64,000 bases of DNA from Streptomyces sp. GESEQ-35 (GCF_017948485.1 NZ_JAFFSX010000012.1:124001-188000); one strand, 5' to 3'; numbered from the stretch's first letter, positions 16,967 to 25,401 are shown. Notes: a model not told the origin generated them from the sequence alone. Program-made: numbers and translations.

Positions 16967-17863
16967 TCACTCCGCCGTCGCACGCCCCTTCAGCGCGTTC
17001 AACGCGGTCAGGCTGTTGCGTACGCGGTCGATGTGGGCGCGTACCTCGTCCCAGCGCTCCCCGTGCTCACGCAGCACGCGCTCGGTCTCGCGGGCGATAC
17101 GGTCCTGGTGCGCCCGCGCCTCGGCGAGCACCTCGTCGGCCCGCACCCGCGCCTCTTCCTGGCACCGTTCCAGGGAGCCCTTGGCGTCTTCCGAAGCCTG
17201 CTCGGCCTCGGCGAGCGCGGCCTCGGCGAGCGCAACCCGTTCGGCGGAGCGCGCGTCCAGCGCGGCGACCCGTTCGGCCTCCTCGCTCTCGAACTCCTCC
17301 CACCGCCGGGCGTGCTCCTGGGCCTGCTCGGCCAGCACCCCGGAGGTGCGCTGCCGCGCCTCACGCAGCGGAGCGAGGGACTCGGTACGGCTGTCCCTCA
17401 CCTCGCGCCGGGCCGCGAGACGGAGCTCGTCGGCCTCGGTGCGCGCGACGAGGAGGGTCTGGCGGGCGTGTTCCAGGGCTTCGTCGATTGCGGCGTCCGC
17501 GTCCGCCTGTGCCGCGGCGTGCAGGCTGGTCACGTACGCCTGCACCTCCTCCGCACAGCGCTGCGCCTCGTGGCGCGCGCCCTCCCGTACCGCGGTGCCC
17601 TCCTCCTCCACCAGCTGGAACAGGCGCTGCGCCCCCGCCCCGAGCGCGTCGTACGTCTGCGGGCACAGCTGCGACACCATCTCGCCCAGCCGTGCCGCCT
17701 CCGCGTCCATCTCCCTGGCGAGCACGGTGAGACGGGCCGCGCGTTCCCAGGCGGCGTCCCGGTCCTGGGAGAGCGCCGCGACGTACGCGTCAGCGTGTTC
17801 GGGACGGTAGCCGCGCCCCCGTACGGCCACGAAGCCATGTGGCGACACCGGTGCGCTGCTCAT
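16967..17863 (-). CDS. DivIVA-like coiled-coil protein (often labelled cellulose-binding protein)
   Basis: The 298-residue cytoplasmic protein begins with a DivIVA-like head, GFVAVRGRGYRPEHADAYVA, and then is almost entirely Ala/Glu/Arg-rich helix with heptads (residues 60-290), ideal for a long coiled coil. Streptomyces encode several such proteins, which act in polar growth or as filament-like scaffolds. The label cellulose-binding in databases is historical. The start MSSAPVSPHG is chosen for its GGAGAGG at 10 nt. An AT-rich inverted repeat lies 30 bp upstream. Exact role unknown. Confidence 0.82.
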   Translation of the reverse strand: MSSAPVSPHGFVAVRGRGYRPEHADAYVAALSQDRDAAWERAARLTVLAREMDAEAARLGEMVSQLCPQTYDALGAGAQRLFQLVEEEGTAVREGARHEAQRCAEEVQAYVTSLHAAAQADADAAIDEALEHARQTLLVARTEADELRLAARREVRDSRTESLAPLREARQRTSGVLAEQAQEHARRWEEFESEEAERVAALDARSAERVALAEAALAEAEQASEDAKGSLERCQEEARVRADEVLAEARAHQDRIARETERVLREHGERWDEVRAHIDRVRNSLTALNALKGRATAE

Positions 17864-17892
17864 CCTGGGGACCCCTCTCCATCCGACAGTCA

Positions 17893-17909
17893 CGAAAATA
17901 CCTATTTCG
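17893..17909. promoter_or_regulatory. AT-rich inverted repeat upstream of the coiled-coil gene
   Basis: CGAAAATACCTATTTCG is a near-perfect palindrome and unusually AT-rich for this chromosome. Its position 30 bp from the start fits an operator or core promoter element. Confidence 0.35.
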
Positions 17910-17998
17910 CGCATATCCTGATGGATCGGATGGAAGTGTTCATAACGCGACACTCCGCGCAAGGGTCACGGTCGGCCCGCATCGGCCCCCTTCACCGC

Positions 17999-18460
17999 TC
18001 AGCCCCAGGTGGTGCCGGCGGGCTCCCTGATGGTGGTGTTGATGCGGTTGAACAGGTTCGTCAGCGAAATGGTGAGGATCAGCGCCGACAACTCCGTCTC
18101 GTCGAAGTGGTCGGCGACCTCGTTCCACAGCGAGTCCGGCACCGATTCCTCGGACAGGTCCGCGAGCCGGGTCACCGTCTCGGTCAGCTGAAGCGCGGCG
18201 CGCTCGGCGTCGCTGAAGAAGGGCGCGTGCCGCCAGGCGGCGACGGCCGCGATCCGCTCGTCGCTCACGCCGGCCTTGCGCAGGTTCACCATGTGCCCGT
18301 GCACACAGGCGCCGCAGCCGTTGATCTGGCTCGCGCGCATCCCGACAATCTCCTGTAGCTCCGTGGGCAGACCGCTCTGGGCGATCGCCTGGTTGAGGGT
18401 GCCGATGCCCTTGAGGGCGTTCGGCAGGACGTACGCCGGGTTCTTCATCCGTGCCTGCAT
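17999..18460 (-). CDS. Carboxymuconolactone decarboxylase / AhpD-like protein
   Basis: The 153-residue protein belongs to the CMD/AhpD fold, which uses a Cys pair and His for peroxide reduction. The catalytic motif is CGACVHGH at about residues 49-56 (CxxC with the following His), preceded by the EIVGMRASQINGCG helix. This is the alkylhydroperoxidase-like branch, not the true decarboxylase. The ATG follows GGAGG. It stands alone between the coiled-coil gene and the SUKH locus, with no peroxiredoxin partner nearby. Substrate unknown. Confidence 0.88.
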   Translation of the reverse strand: MQARMKNPAYVLPNALKGIGTLNQAIAQSGLPTELQEIVGMRASQINGCGACVHGHMVNLRKAGVSDERIAAVAAWRHAPFFSDAERAALQLTETVTRLADLSEESVPDSLWNEVADHFDETELSALILTISLTNLFNRINTTIREPAGTTWG

Positions 18461-18576
18461 GATGCTGCCTCCTTGAGTCAGTGCTGCGATGCGCTGCTTT
18501 CACTTCACTGACGGAGCGCGGGGGCCGACTGTGACGCGGTCCGCGAAAAATCCCGTGCCCGACCCCGCGTACACGA

Positions 18577-18614
18577 ACGAGCCGGGCCCGGTCACAGGAC
18601 CGGGCCCGGCTCGT
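18577..18614 (-). terminator. Strong hairpin terminator of the SUKH-1/SUKH-4 arm
   Basis: ACGAGCCGGGCCCGGTC (18577-18593) and its exact complement (18598-18614) form a 17-bp perfect stem with loop ACAG, 27 nt past the SUKH-4 fusion stop. Confidence 0.85.
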
Positions 18615-18640
18615 CGGGTACGTACGTCTTCAGCGGCGCG

Positions 18641-21304
18641 TCACAGCAGCCCGTCCCACATCTGCTCCAGCAGCACCGACCACCAGCTCTCCGGCGAACC
18701 CAGCGCCGCCGGGTCGAGCGAGGCCAACTGCGCCTGGAAGTCGACGGTCCAGCGGCCCGCCTGCTCCTGGTTCAGCCCGAACCGCAGCCGCCACATCCGG
18801 CCGAGCAGGGCCAGGCACCGCTGGAACTCGGGCAGCCCCGTGTTCACGAACTGCGGCGGTACGGACCCACCGCCCGGCCCCGCCTCCACGGGTACGGCGA
18901 CGATGTTCGCCGTCCCGTACTGCACGCAGATCGCCTTGCCGAAGTCGCTGCCCATGACGAGGTACGAGCCCGCGTCCGGGGCCGGCTGCACCCTGCGCTC
19001 GGCCGCCAGCTCCGCCAGCGTCGGGACCGGCCGGCCCGGCTGGGCCTGCGCCCAGAAGAACGGGCCCATGTCCATCGGCAGCCCCGCCATCACCAGCGAG
19101 TGCGCCACGACCGGCGGCACACCCTGCCGGGACACCGCGGCCTGCTCGAACCGGAAGATCCCCGGCCCGAACGCGCCCGCCAGCTCCTGCCCGACCCCCT
19201 CCGGCGGGATCGGCGGCGCGGACTGCACCTGCGGCAACGGCGCCCGTACGGGGGCGGGGCGCGCGGGCCCGTCGGCGACCTGGTGCAACTCGCCCTGGTG
19301 GACCAGCAGTTGCTGCATGCCCTGCTGCCTGCTCGCGTGATCCGTCCCGTACGGCGCGATGCTCGTGATCCGCGCCTGCGGCCACTGCTCCCGGATCATC
19401 CGCGCACAGTACGCACCCGGCAGCTCACACGACTCCAACTCCGTGTGCAGCTCCAGCACCTTGTCCGGCGGGATGTTCATCGCCCGCAGCTCATGGAAGA
19501 TCTGCCATTCCGGGTGCGGTGTCCCCGGCGCCGAACGCCGGATCAATTGCTGCTCGGAACCGTCCTGCGCGCGGTAGCGCAACACGGCCTGGTAGCCGGG
19601 GCCGACGGTCGGCTGACCGACGGGCTGCTGCGGGTAGCCGTAGGCCGGGGGTTGCCCGGGTGCGGGCCCGCCGGGGGGCATGGGCGCGGGCGGTACCTGG
19701 CCGGGCGGGGCCGCGTGGGGGGCGCCGGATGCCATGCCGGGGGCGGCGGGGAAACCGGGGGCGCTCGGTGGCATGCCAGGAGCGCCGGGGGCGCCAGGGG
19801 CGGACGGTGCGCCCGGGGCTTGCGGCGGCGGAGGTGCGCCGGGGGCGCCCACCGGGGGCGCGGACAGCACGGTCTCCGCGTAGTGCACGGCTCCATCGCC
19901 GCCCCCCGAGGAACCTTGCGCGCCTGGGGGCTGGGGTGCACCGGGGGTCCCGGAAGCGCCGGGCGCCTGCGGAACGCCGGGGGCACCCGGAGGGCCGGGC
20001 GGCATGGGCGCACCCGGCGGATTCGGCGATGCGCCGGGTGCGTTCGGAGGGCCAGGCGGATGCGGCGTACCCGGAGCCTGCGGGGCACCGCCCGCACCGG
20101 CCGGTCCCTCGGAACCGTCGGGTCCCAGCGCCGACACGAGCTGGGTCGGCACATAGCCGGACGGAGGAGGAGGAGGAGGAGGCGGAGGCGTACCCCCGGC
20201 CCGCGCACCCGGCGCCCCAGGCGCACCCGGCGGAGGCGGCGGCACCGCCCCGCTCCGCGCACGACGCTGCGCAGGCGCCGCCTTGCTCGTGGCGGCGTCG
20301 GCGATGTCCTCGGCGCTCGGCGCAAGCGGCCGCCCCGGCGCACCCGGACCACCCGGAGGCTGAGGCGCCCCCGCAGCACCGCCGGGCCCCTGCGGATAGC
20401 CGTACGAGGGCGCACCCGGAGGCGACGTACCCGCACCCGCACCACCCGGACCCTGCGGATACCCATACGTCTGCGCAGGCGGCGGCGTACTCCCCTGCGG
20501 CGCACCCGGAGGCGGCGTACCCGGCACACCCGCACCCTGCGGATACCCATACGTCTGCGCAAGCGGCGGCGTGTTGCCCTGCGGCACACCCGGCGGCGGC
20601 GCACCCGGAACCCCAGGCACGGGCGCGCCCCCCGGTCCGCCCGGCGCACTCGAAGAGCCGTGCGCGTTCGGTGGCGGCGGTGTCTCGTCGTCGGCCCCGC
20701 TCAGCGGCGGGGAGAACACGGTCTCGGGCAGCGGCACCGAACGGTCGTCACCCGCATCCGCGTTGGTGTCGGTCCCGGCCCACGGAGTCGCCCCGGCAGG
20801 CGCACCCGCGCCTCCACCACTCCCCGGCACACCATCAACAGCACCGTCGGTACCGGCCGAGGCAGCCCCGTCACCCGCAGCCGAAGCCGCAGCCGACGCC
20901 CCCGAACTCCCGCCACCCCGCCGATCCGGAATGCCCAACTGATCCGCCGCCTCCTGCAACCACTCCGGCGGCGTCAGCAAGAACGACGTCTGGTTCAGGT
21001 CCACCCGCGCCGGAGCGGCCGGCGCGGGTACGGCGGCGTCGTCGGGGCCGCCGTACTCCTCCTCGTACCGGCGAATCACCTCGCCCACCGGCAGAGACGG
21101 CCACAGCGTGGCCTCACCGCTGTCCCGGGCGATCACCAACCGCTGGGCGCCGCCATCCGAACGCGGCCCGTCCGCACGGTCCTCCGCCCAGACCACGAAC
21201 CCGAGGTCGAACTCCCGCACCTGCACCTCACGATGCTGGTACGACGGCACATCCCCGTTGACCCACTCTTCCGCACGCTCCTGCGCCTGCGCGAACGTCA
21301 CCAT
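18641..21304 (-). CDS. YrhB-like / Pro-Gly-rich / nucleotide-deaminase-like / SUKH-4 fusion protein
   Basis: The 887-residue protein has four parts. Residues 1-90 resemble the YrhB/Imm35 immunity fold (MVTFAQAQERAEEWVNG). Residues 90-565 are low complexity with Gly-x-Pro collagen-like tracts and repeats such as QTYGYPQG. Residues 570-690 resemble a deaminase domain: H620 and E622 in HTELESC and C626/C633 in CELPGAYC would be the zinc and proton-shuttle residues. Residues 700-887 are SUKH-4. SUKH proteins are best known as immunity proteins to nuclease or deaminase toxins. It starts 9 nt after the SUKH-1 gene, so they are co-transcribed. No signal peptide, so it probably stays inside the cell. 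Confidence 0.8.
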   Translation of the reverse strand: MVTFAQAQERAEEWVNGDVPSYQHREVQVREFDLGFVVWAEDRADGPRSDGGAQRLVIARDSGEATLWPSLPVGEVIRRYEEEYGGPDDAAVPAPAAPARVDLNQTSFLLTPPEWLQEAADQLGIPDRRGGGSSGASAAASAAGDGAASAGTDGAVDGVPGSGGGAGAPAGATPWAGTDTNADAGDDRSVPLPETVFSPPLSGADDETPPPPNAHGSSSAPGGPGGAPVPGVPGAPPPGVPQGNTPPLAQTYGYPQGAGVPGTPPPGAPQGSTPPPAQTYGYPQGPGGAGAGTSPPGAPSYGYPQGPGGAAGAPQPPGGPGAPGRPLAPSAEDIADAATSKAAPAQRRARSGAVPPPPPGAPGAPGARAGGTPPPPPPPPPSGYVPTQLVSALGPDGSEGPAGAGGAPQAPGTPHPPGPPNAPGASPNPPGAPMPPGPPGAPGVPQAPGASGTPGAPQPPGAQGSSGGGDGAVHYAETVLSAPPVGAPGAPPPPQAPGAPSAPGAPGAPGMPPSAPGFPAAPGMASGAPHAAPPGQVPPAPMPPGGPAPGQPPAYGYPQQPVGQPTVGPGYQAVLRYRAQDGSEQQLIRRSAPGTPHPEWQIFHELRAMNIPPDKVLELHTELESCELPGAYCARMIREQWPQARITSIAPYGTDHASRQQGMQQLLVHQGELHQVADGPARPAPVRAPLPQVQSAPPIPPEGVGQELAGAFGPGIFRFEQAAVSRQGVPPVVAHSLVMAGLPMDMGPFFWAQAQPGRPVPTLAELAAERRVQPAPDAGSYLVMGSDFGKAICVQYGTANIVAVPVEAGPGGGSVPPQFVNTGLPEFQRCLALLGRMWRLRFGLNQEQAGRWTVDFQAQLASLDPAALGSPESWWSVLLEQMWDGLL

Positions 21305-21313
21305 CGCTTGAGA

Positions 21314-22309
21314 TCACTCCCCCACCGCAGCCGCAGCAGTCGGTACCGCACGCGCGAACCCGCCGTCCACCATCAGATTCGCCACCGTCTCCAACTCCGG
21401 CGGCGACCCCGCCAGCCGGGACAGGAACACGTCGAAGTCGTCCCCGCACGGCATCAGCAACCGCTCCACCCGCTCGGCGGGCGCCCACGAAGGATCGACG
21501 TCCCGCGCGTCGTCGTACGCGCAGAACCACACCGAACCGATCCGCTCGCCCTTCACCTTCACGGCGAGCAGACCGCCCTGGACGAAGCCGACGCCCAGAT
21601 AGTCCTTGGTCAGATGGTCGCGCAGGCACTTGTTGACGTACACCAGGTCATTGACCGCCGCCTCGTCCCGCACCGTGAAGAACGGCTGGTCGATCAGCAG
21701 GCCCAACTCCGCGTCCAGCGCGGTCCCCACCGGCGCACAGCCACCGGCCGCCTTCAGGAACGACCGATACGCACCCGGCAACCGGTACCCGAGGTCCTCC
21801 TCGACCCCCAGCGCCTGCGACTCCGACACCGCCACCGCCGACTTCGGCAGCCCGAAATGCGCCGGACGCGTCTCCTGCAACGGCCGCGTACCCCGCTTGT
21901 GCTGGTCCACCGCCGCCGTCGCCACACCGCCGTGATGCCGCAGCAACGCCTTCACCTCGACCGGAACCAACTCCAGCCGCCGCGAGGTCACCGCGTGATG
22001 CCACGTCCAGCCATGCGGCGTCGCCACCGAGGAAATCGTGTCCCACAACTCGTGCCCGGAGGCCGCCATCGCCGCGTTCGCCGACACATAGTCCGTCAAC
22101 CGCAACTCGTCGACGCCGAAACCCTCCGGCGGATCGGCGATCTCCGCAGCCGCACGCGCATACGGCGAGAAGTCGGGGTAACCGCGCTCGTCGACCCGTA
22201 CCCCTCTCGGGTGACGGGCCGCCCGGACCGGGTCCGGGAAGTGCACGACCTGTCCGGCGTAGGCCGCGTTCGGCGGCGCGGCTTGCTGCCCGAGCCGACC
22301 TGTCGTCAT
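21314..22309 (-). CDS. SMI1/KNR4 (SUKH-1) family protein
   Basis: The 331-residue cytoplasmic protein has its SUKH core at about residues 165-300, with the hallmark GYRLPGAYRSFLKAAGG followed by the strand-turn regions ELGLLIDQPFF and GSVWFCAYDD. SUKH proteins bind and neutralise polymorphic toxins in contact-dependent conflicts, and also serve as scaffolds. The N-terminal 150 residues are not assigned. ATG at 22309 has GGGGG 8 nt upstream, better than the longer ATG at 22408. It is first in a two-gene unit with the SUKH-4 fusion and divergent from the YwqJ/SUKH-3 pair. Confidence 0.82.
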   Translation of the reverse strand: MTTGRLGQQAAPPNAAYAGQVVHFPDPVRAARHPRGVRVDERGYPDFSPYARAAAEIADPPEGFGVDELRLTDYVSANAAMAASGHELWDTISSVATPHGWTWHHAVTSRRLELVPVEVKALLRHHGGVATAAVDQHKRGTRPLQETRPAHFGLPKSAVAVSESQALGVEEDLGYRLPGAYRSFLKAAGGCAPVGTALDAELGLLIDQPFFTVRDEAAVNDLVYVNKCLRDHLTKDYLGVGFVQGGLLAVKVKGERIGSVWFCAYDDARDVDPSWAPAERVERLLMPCGDDFDVFLSRLAGSPPELETVANLMVDGGFARAVPTAAAAVGE

Positions 22310-22608
22310 GGCGGTTGCCCCCTGCGGCACTCTGTACGACCCGCAGCGGCCACCAACGACCCGCCACGGCCCGTATTCGACTGTCTCCAACGCGTTGACC
22401 GCGCGCATCGCGGTGCGAACAGCCTATGCGGTACGACGAACCCGGTCACCGGCACCGGTCACCACCCCTCCGCTTCCGTGACCAGCCGTCACCCCCTCGT
22501 GACAGCCCGCCCAAACCCGGGCGTGTCGCGCCGCCCCAGCTTCCGCACCAGCCCCGCCGTTTGGCACTCTGTGTGATCCGGGGGGATGCACGGGAGGGGA
22601 TGACGATC
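22310..22608. promoter_or_regulatory. Divergent control region of the SUKH/deaminase locus with five GTGAC motifs
   Basis: The 299-bp gap has no gene. Between 22444 and 22503 the pentamer GTGAC/GTCAC occurs five times (22445, 22458, 22478, 22488, 22499), two of them as the inverted repeat GTGAC-5-GTCAC at 22478-22492. This could bind a shared regulator of both arms. Confidence 0.4.
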
Positions 22609-23136
22609 ATGAACGCGACACAAACGGGGCCGCACCCGGGGCCCTACACAGGCACGAGCGGCGATCCCAGAATCGGCTGGAGCAGCACCGAAGCCCGCCA
22701 TGCCCCCACCCTCCACCACCGCCGCGACGGCATACTCCCGACCGTCGCCGCCGCCCTCTCCGTCCGCGGCGCCACCCTCACCGGCACCGCCGCCCGCGGC
22801 GACCAGGCACCCGCGCTGCACCCCCTCGTCCAGGACTTTCTCGACGCGCTCACGAGCACCCAACGCGACCGCTTCACCGGCCGCTGCGCCGAGACCATCC
22901 TCATCTCGCGCCAGATCGCCGCCGCCGACGACGCCCGCAGCAAACGCGCCGGCCGAAAACCCATGACCAACGGCGAAGCCCGCAAGGCCCTCAAACAGGC
23001 CAAACTCACCGCCCGCCGCATCCGCGAGGACGGCGACCCCCTGCACGGCAGCTTCGCCGCCCCCTGCCGCGCCTGCACCGCCCTCAGCGCTCACTTCGGC
23101 GTCCACATCGTCGATCCCACGGCTACCGGCGGCTGA
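22609..23136 (+). CDS. YwqJ-related putative deaminase
   Basis: This 175-residue protein fits the YwqJ-type deaminase family of the cytidine-deaminase-like superfamily, found as toxin tips in polymorphic toxins. The catalytic pattern is visible: RCAETILIS near residue 85 (Cys zinc ligand and catalytic Glu) and PCRACTAL near residue 156 (the two other Cys ligands). The N-terminus is short and lacks a signal peptide or a toxin-delivery domain, so it is a free-standing version. ATG 22609 has GGAGGGG at 9 nt; the ATG at 22600 abuts that site. A SUKH-3 gene follows 34 nt later, which suggests an enzyme/partner pair. Whether it is active, and on what, is unknown. Confidence 0.82.
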   Translation: MNATQTGPHPGPYTGTSGDPRIGWSSTEARHAPTLHHRRDGILPTVAAALSVRGATLTGTAARGDQAPALHPLVQDFLDALTSTQRDRFTGRCAETILISRQIAAADDARSKRAGRKPMTNGEARKALKQAKLTARRIREDGDPLHGSFAAPCRACTALSAHFGVHIVDPTATGG

Positions 23137-23170
23137 CCGCCACCCCCAACACCCGCAAGATTGAGGGCAG

Positions 23171-23665
23171 ATGCACGCCGACCGTTCGTCCAGCACACGC
23201 TTCCCCGTCCCCATCGACGCGGCCCTGCGCGCCGCCGGCTGGCAACCCGGACGCTGGGACATCAAACAAGCCGAGTTCTGGGCCGACACCCTCCGCGAGC
23301 ACACCTCACCGGCGGGCCACCGCCACGCCGTCTCCCCCGCCGCCGTGGAAGCCTGGGCCGAGTTCGGCGGCCTCCACATCACGCCCGGCGCCCCCGGCCG
23401 CCAGATCGCCCCCGCGACCCTTCACCTCGACCCGCTGCACGGCCTGCACATGGCCCGCACCCTCGGTGACCTCGGCCGCGCCCTCGGCACCGACGTCAGC
23501 CCCCTCGGCGCCGAAACCGACACCCACTCCCTGATCGCCATCGACACCGAAGGCCGTATCTACGTCCTCGACCACACCGGCGACTGGTACCTCGGTCCGG
23601 ACATCGACCAGGCCCTCGCCGGCCTCGTCTCGGGCATAGCCCCCGTGCGACTCACCGCAGGCTGA
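23171..23665 (+). CDS. SUKH-3 domain protein
   Basis: The 164-residue protein matches SUKH-3: an N-terminal helix pair (FPVPIDAALRAAGWQPGRWD), the AVEAWAEFGGLHI strand segment, and the terminal IDTEGRIYVLDHTGDWYLG. SUKH-3 proteins are typical immunity partners of YwqJ-type deaminases in polymorphic toxin loci, and here it is co-directional with one at 34 nt. A GAGGG lies close to the ATG. It ends 22 nt before the convergent sensor-kinase gene. Confidence 0.82.
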   Translation: MHADRSSSTRFPVPIDAALRAAGWQPGRWDIKQAEFWADTLREHTSPAGHRHAVSPAAVEAWAEFGGLHITPGAPGRQIAPATLHLDPLHGLHMARTLGDLGRALGTDVSPLGAETDTHSLIAIDTEGRIYVLDHTGDWYLGPDIDQALAGLVSGIAPVRLTAG

Positions 23666-23687
23666 CGCCCCGGAGAACGCCGGCCCG

Positions 23688-24992
23688 CTACGCCGCCGGA
23701 ATCACCGCCGACACCCGGAAACCCCCCGCGTCCGTCGGTCCGGACACGAACACCCCGCCCAGAGCGGACACGCGCTCCTTCATCCCCACCAGACCGTTCC
23801 CCCCGGACGGCAGCCGCGCCGACGAAGCGGCCTCCGGCGGCGGTCCGTTCTCCACCTGCATCGCGATCTCCGAGACCCGGTGCGCCAAGCGCACATGCGT
23901 CTTCGCCCCCGCCGCATGCTTGTGGACGTTCGTCAGAGCCTCCTGGACCACGCGGTACGCCGTCTGTTCCACCTCCGGCGCATACAGCCGTGAATCCCCC
24001 TCCACCGACAGATCCACGGCCATCCCCGCAGCCGCCGACTGCCCGATCAGTTCATCCAACTCGGACAGGCACGGCCCCTCCGCGCCCTCCTCGTCGGCCG
24101 CCCGGGAAGCCGCCGCGGCCGCAGCCGCCCCCACCGCGGCCAACGGCACCCCGCGCTCACGCCGTTCCACCGCGTCCCCGGTGCGCAACACCCCGAGCAT
24201 CTCGCGCAGCTCGGTCAACGCCTGTCGCCCCATGTCCCCCACCAGGGCGGCATTCCGCACAGCCTTCTCGGGATCCTTCCGGGCAACGGCCTGGAGCGCG
24301 GCGGCATGCACGACCATCAGACTCACCCGATGCGCGACGACGTCATGCATCTCCCGGGCGATCCGGGTCCGCTCCTCGTTCCGCGCCCACTCGGCCCGCT
24401 CCTCGGCCCGCTCGGCAAGCAGCTGGAGTTCCCGCTCCAACGAGTCGGCCCGCTCCCGCAGGCTCTCCATCAACCGCCGCCGGGCCCCCACATACAGGCC
24501 CAGCAGCAAGGGCGGCGCGGTCACGCCGAGAGACGCACTGATCGAAGCGAAGGGGACGAACCAGTCGCCCAGCGCCACATCCCCCGAGTCCATGTCCTGA
24601 CGCACCCGCACAAACGTCACGATCAACGTCCCCACCAGCGACATCCCCGCCAGTGACGCGATGATCCGACGCGGCAGTTCCGACGCGGCCAGCGTGTACA
24701 GACCGACGATCGCCATCAGGAAGCCCATCTGGGCCGGCGTGATGGCGATCGAGACGAGTACGACGGCTATCGGCCACTTCCGCCGGATCAGCAGCACCGA
24801 CCCGGCCAGCACCCCGAAGACCACCCCCGCGGCCACCGGAATCCCCGCATCCCGTGCGAACGGAATCCCCTCCACCGCACACTCCAGCGCGGACACGAAC
24901 GCCAGGCTCCCGTCGAGCACGGCACTGCGCCACCTGGCCCACCACCAAGGCCCGGTCAGGGCCGGTACGTGGTCTTCCCCCGTCGTGGTCAT
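23688..24992 (-). CDS. Orphan NarL-type sensor histidine kinase
   Basis: This 434-residue membrane kinase has six or so hydrophobic helices in residues 25-175, a coiled linker, then the HisKA_3 dimer/phospho-His motif EERTRIAREMHDVVAHRVS near residue 210 and a HATPase domain (EALTNVHKHA as N box, GGNGLVGMKERV as G box). In this class the phosphoryl group passes to LuxR/NarL-type response regulators. None is adjacent. The two NarL-type regulators in the window are 13 and 20 kb away. The ATG has no clear ribosome site. Signal unknown. Confidence 0.9.
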   Translation of the reverse strand: MTTTGEDHVPALTGPWWWARWRSAVLDGSLAFVSALECAVEGIPFARDAGIPVAAGVVFGVLAGSVLLIRRKWPIAVVLVSIAITPAQMGFLMAIVGLYTLAASELPRRIIASLAGMSLVGTLIVTFVRVRQDMDSGDVALGDWFVPFASISASLGVTAPPLLLGLYVGARRRLMESLRERADSLERELQLLAERAEERAEWARNEERTRIAREMHDVVAHRVSLMVVHAAALQAVARKDPEKAVRNAALVGDMGRQALTELREMLGVLRTGDAVERRERGVPLAAVGAAAAAAASRAADEEGAEGPCLSELDELIGQSAAAGMAVDLSVEGDSRLYAPEVEQTAYRVVQEALTNVHKHAAGAKTHVRLAHRVSEIAMQVENGPPPEAASSARLPSGGNGLVGMKERVSALGGVFVSGPTDAGGFRVSAVIPAA

Positions 24993-25284
24993 GCATCCAG
25001 CCTACGGGCGCAAGGCCCCCCTTTTCCGGCGAGTTTTCGCGACTGGCCTACACCACCCTCCGTAACCGAACAGAAGCGAAACCGCCCGAAATCCCTCGAA
25101 CTGCTGAATCACACACGACCCCCCTCCGGAATCCGACATTCCGACCCGGACACAACGGAGGTTGCCGGGTCATCTACGTCGCCGGGAGTGCCGACTTGTA
25201 CCGTCGCATCGAGGGCGCCGGGTACGGCATAGTAGGAGGCGCCGCTCGGCGACCCGACTCAATGTCCGGTTCAGTCGAGGTTGT
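24993..25284. promoter_or_regulatory. Intergenic region between sensor kinase and tRNA-Gln
   Basis: These 292 bp hold no gene. An inverted repeat CGGAAT-5-ATTCCG (25127-25143) nested within CCTCCG/CGGAGG (25123-25161) could be an operator for the kinase gene. No clear tRNA promoter could be picked out. Confidence 0.3.
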
Positions 25285-25356
25285 TCCCCCGTGGTGTAAT
25301 TGGCAGCACTGTGGCTTTTGGTGCCATCTGTCCGGGTTCGAGTCCTGGCGGGGGAG
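25285..25356 (+). tRNA. tRNA-Gln (anticodon UUG)
   Basis: A 72-nt cloverleaf is seen. The acceptor TCCCCCG (25285-25291) pairs with CGGGGGA (25349-25355), the anticodon stem GTGGC/GCCAT encloses loop TTTTGGT with anticodon TTG (25318-25320), and the T stem CCGGG/CCTGG encloses TTCGAGT. The discriminator is G and the CCA end is not encoded. It reads CAA, a rare Gln codon here. It sits just before glmU. Confidence 0.95.
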
Positions 25357-25369
25357 CCTTGCTCGGTTC

Positions 25370-25401
25370 GGGCCCTGACTGGCACAGCTCAGTCAGGGCC
25401 C
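25370..25401 (+). terminator. Terminator of tRNA-Gln
   Basis: GGGCCCTGACTG and CAGTCAGGGCCC form a perfect 12-bp stem with an 8-nt loop, 13 nt after the tRNA. Confidence 0.8.

Noticed and set aside
19680..19883. Collagen-like Gly-x-Ala short frame
   Set aside because: It is the complementary reading of the linker repeats inside the SUKH-4 fusion, with no start signal of its own.
20160..20560. CRISPR-like or satellite repeats in the SUKH-4 linker
   Set aside because: The repeats are in-frame Pro/Gly codon repeats of varying length without spacers.
19100..22576. 1158-residue plus-strand frame opposite the SUKH genes
   Set aside because: An Arg-rich antisense product of the Pro/Gly-rich linker. 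The minus strand has SUKH and deaminase motifs, starts with ribosome sites and a strong terminator.
25285..25356. tRNA-linked integration site with a genomic island
   Set aside because: No integrase, no repeat of the tRNA 3' end in the window, and the downstream genes are core (glmU, prs, rplY, pth).
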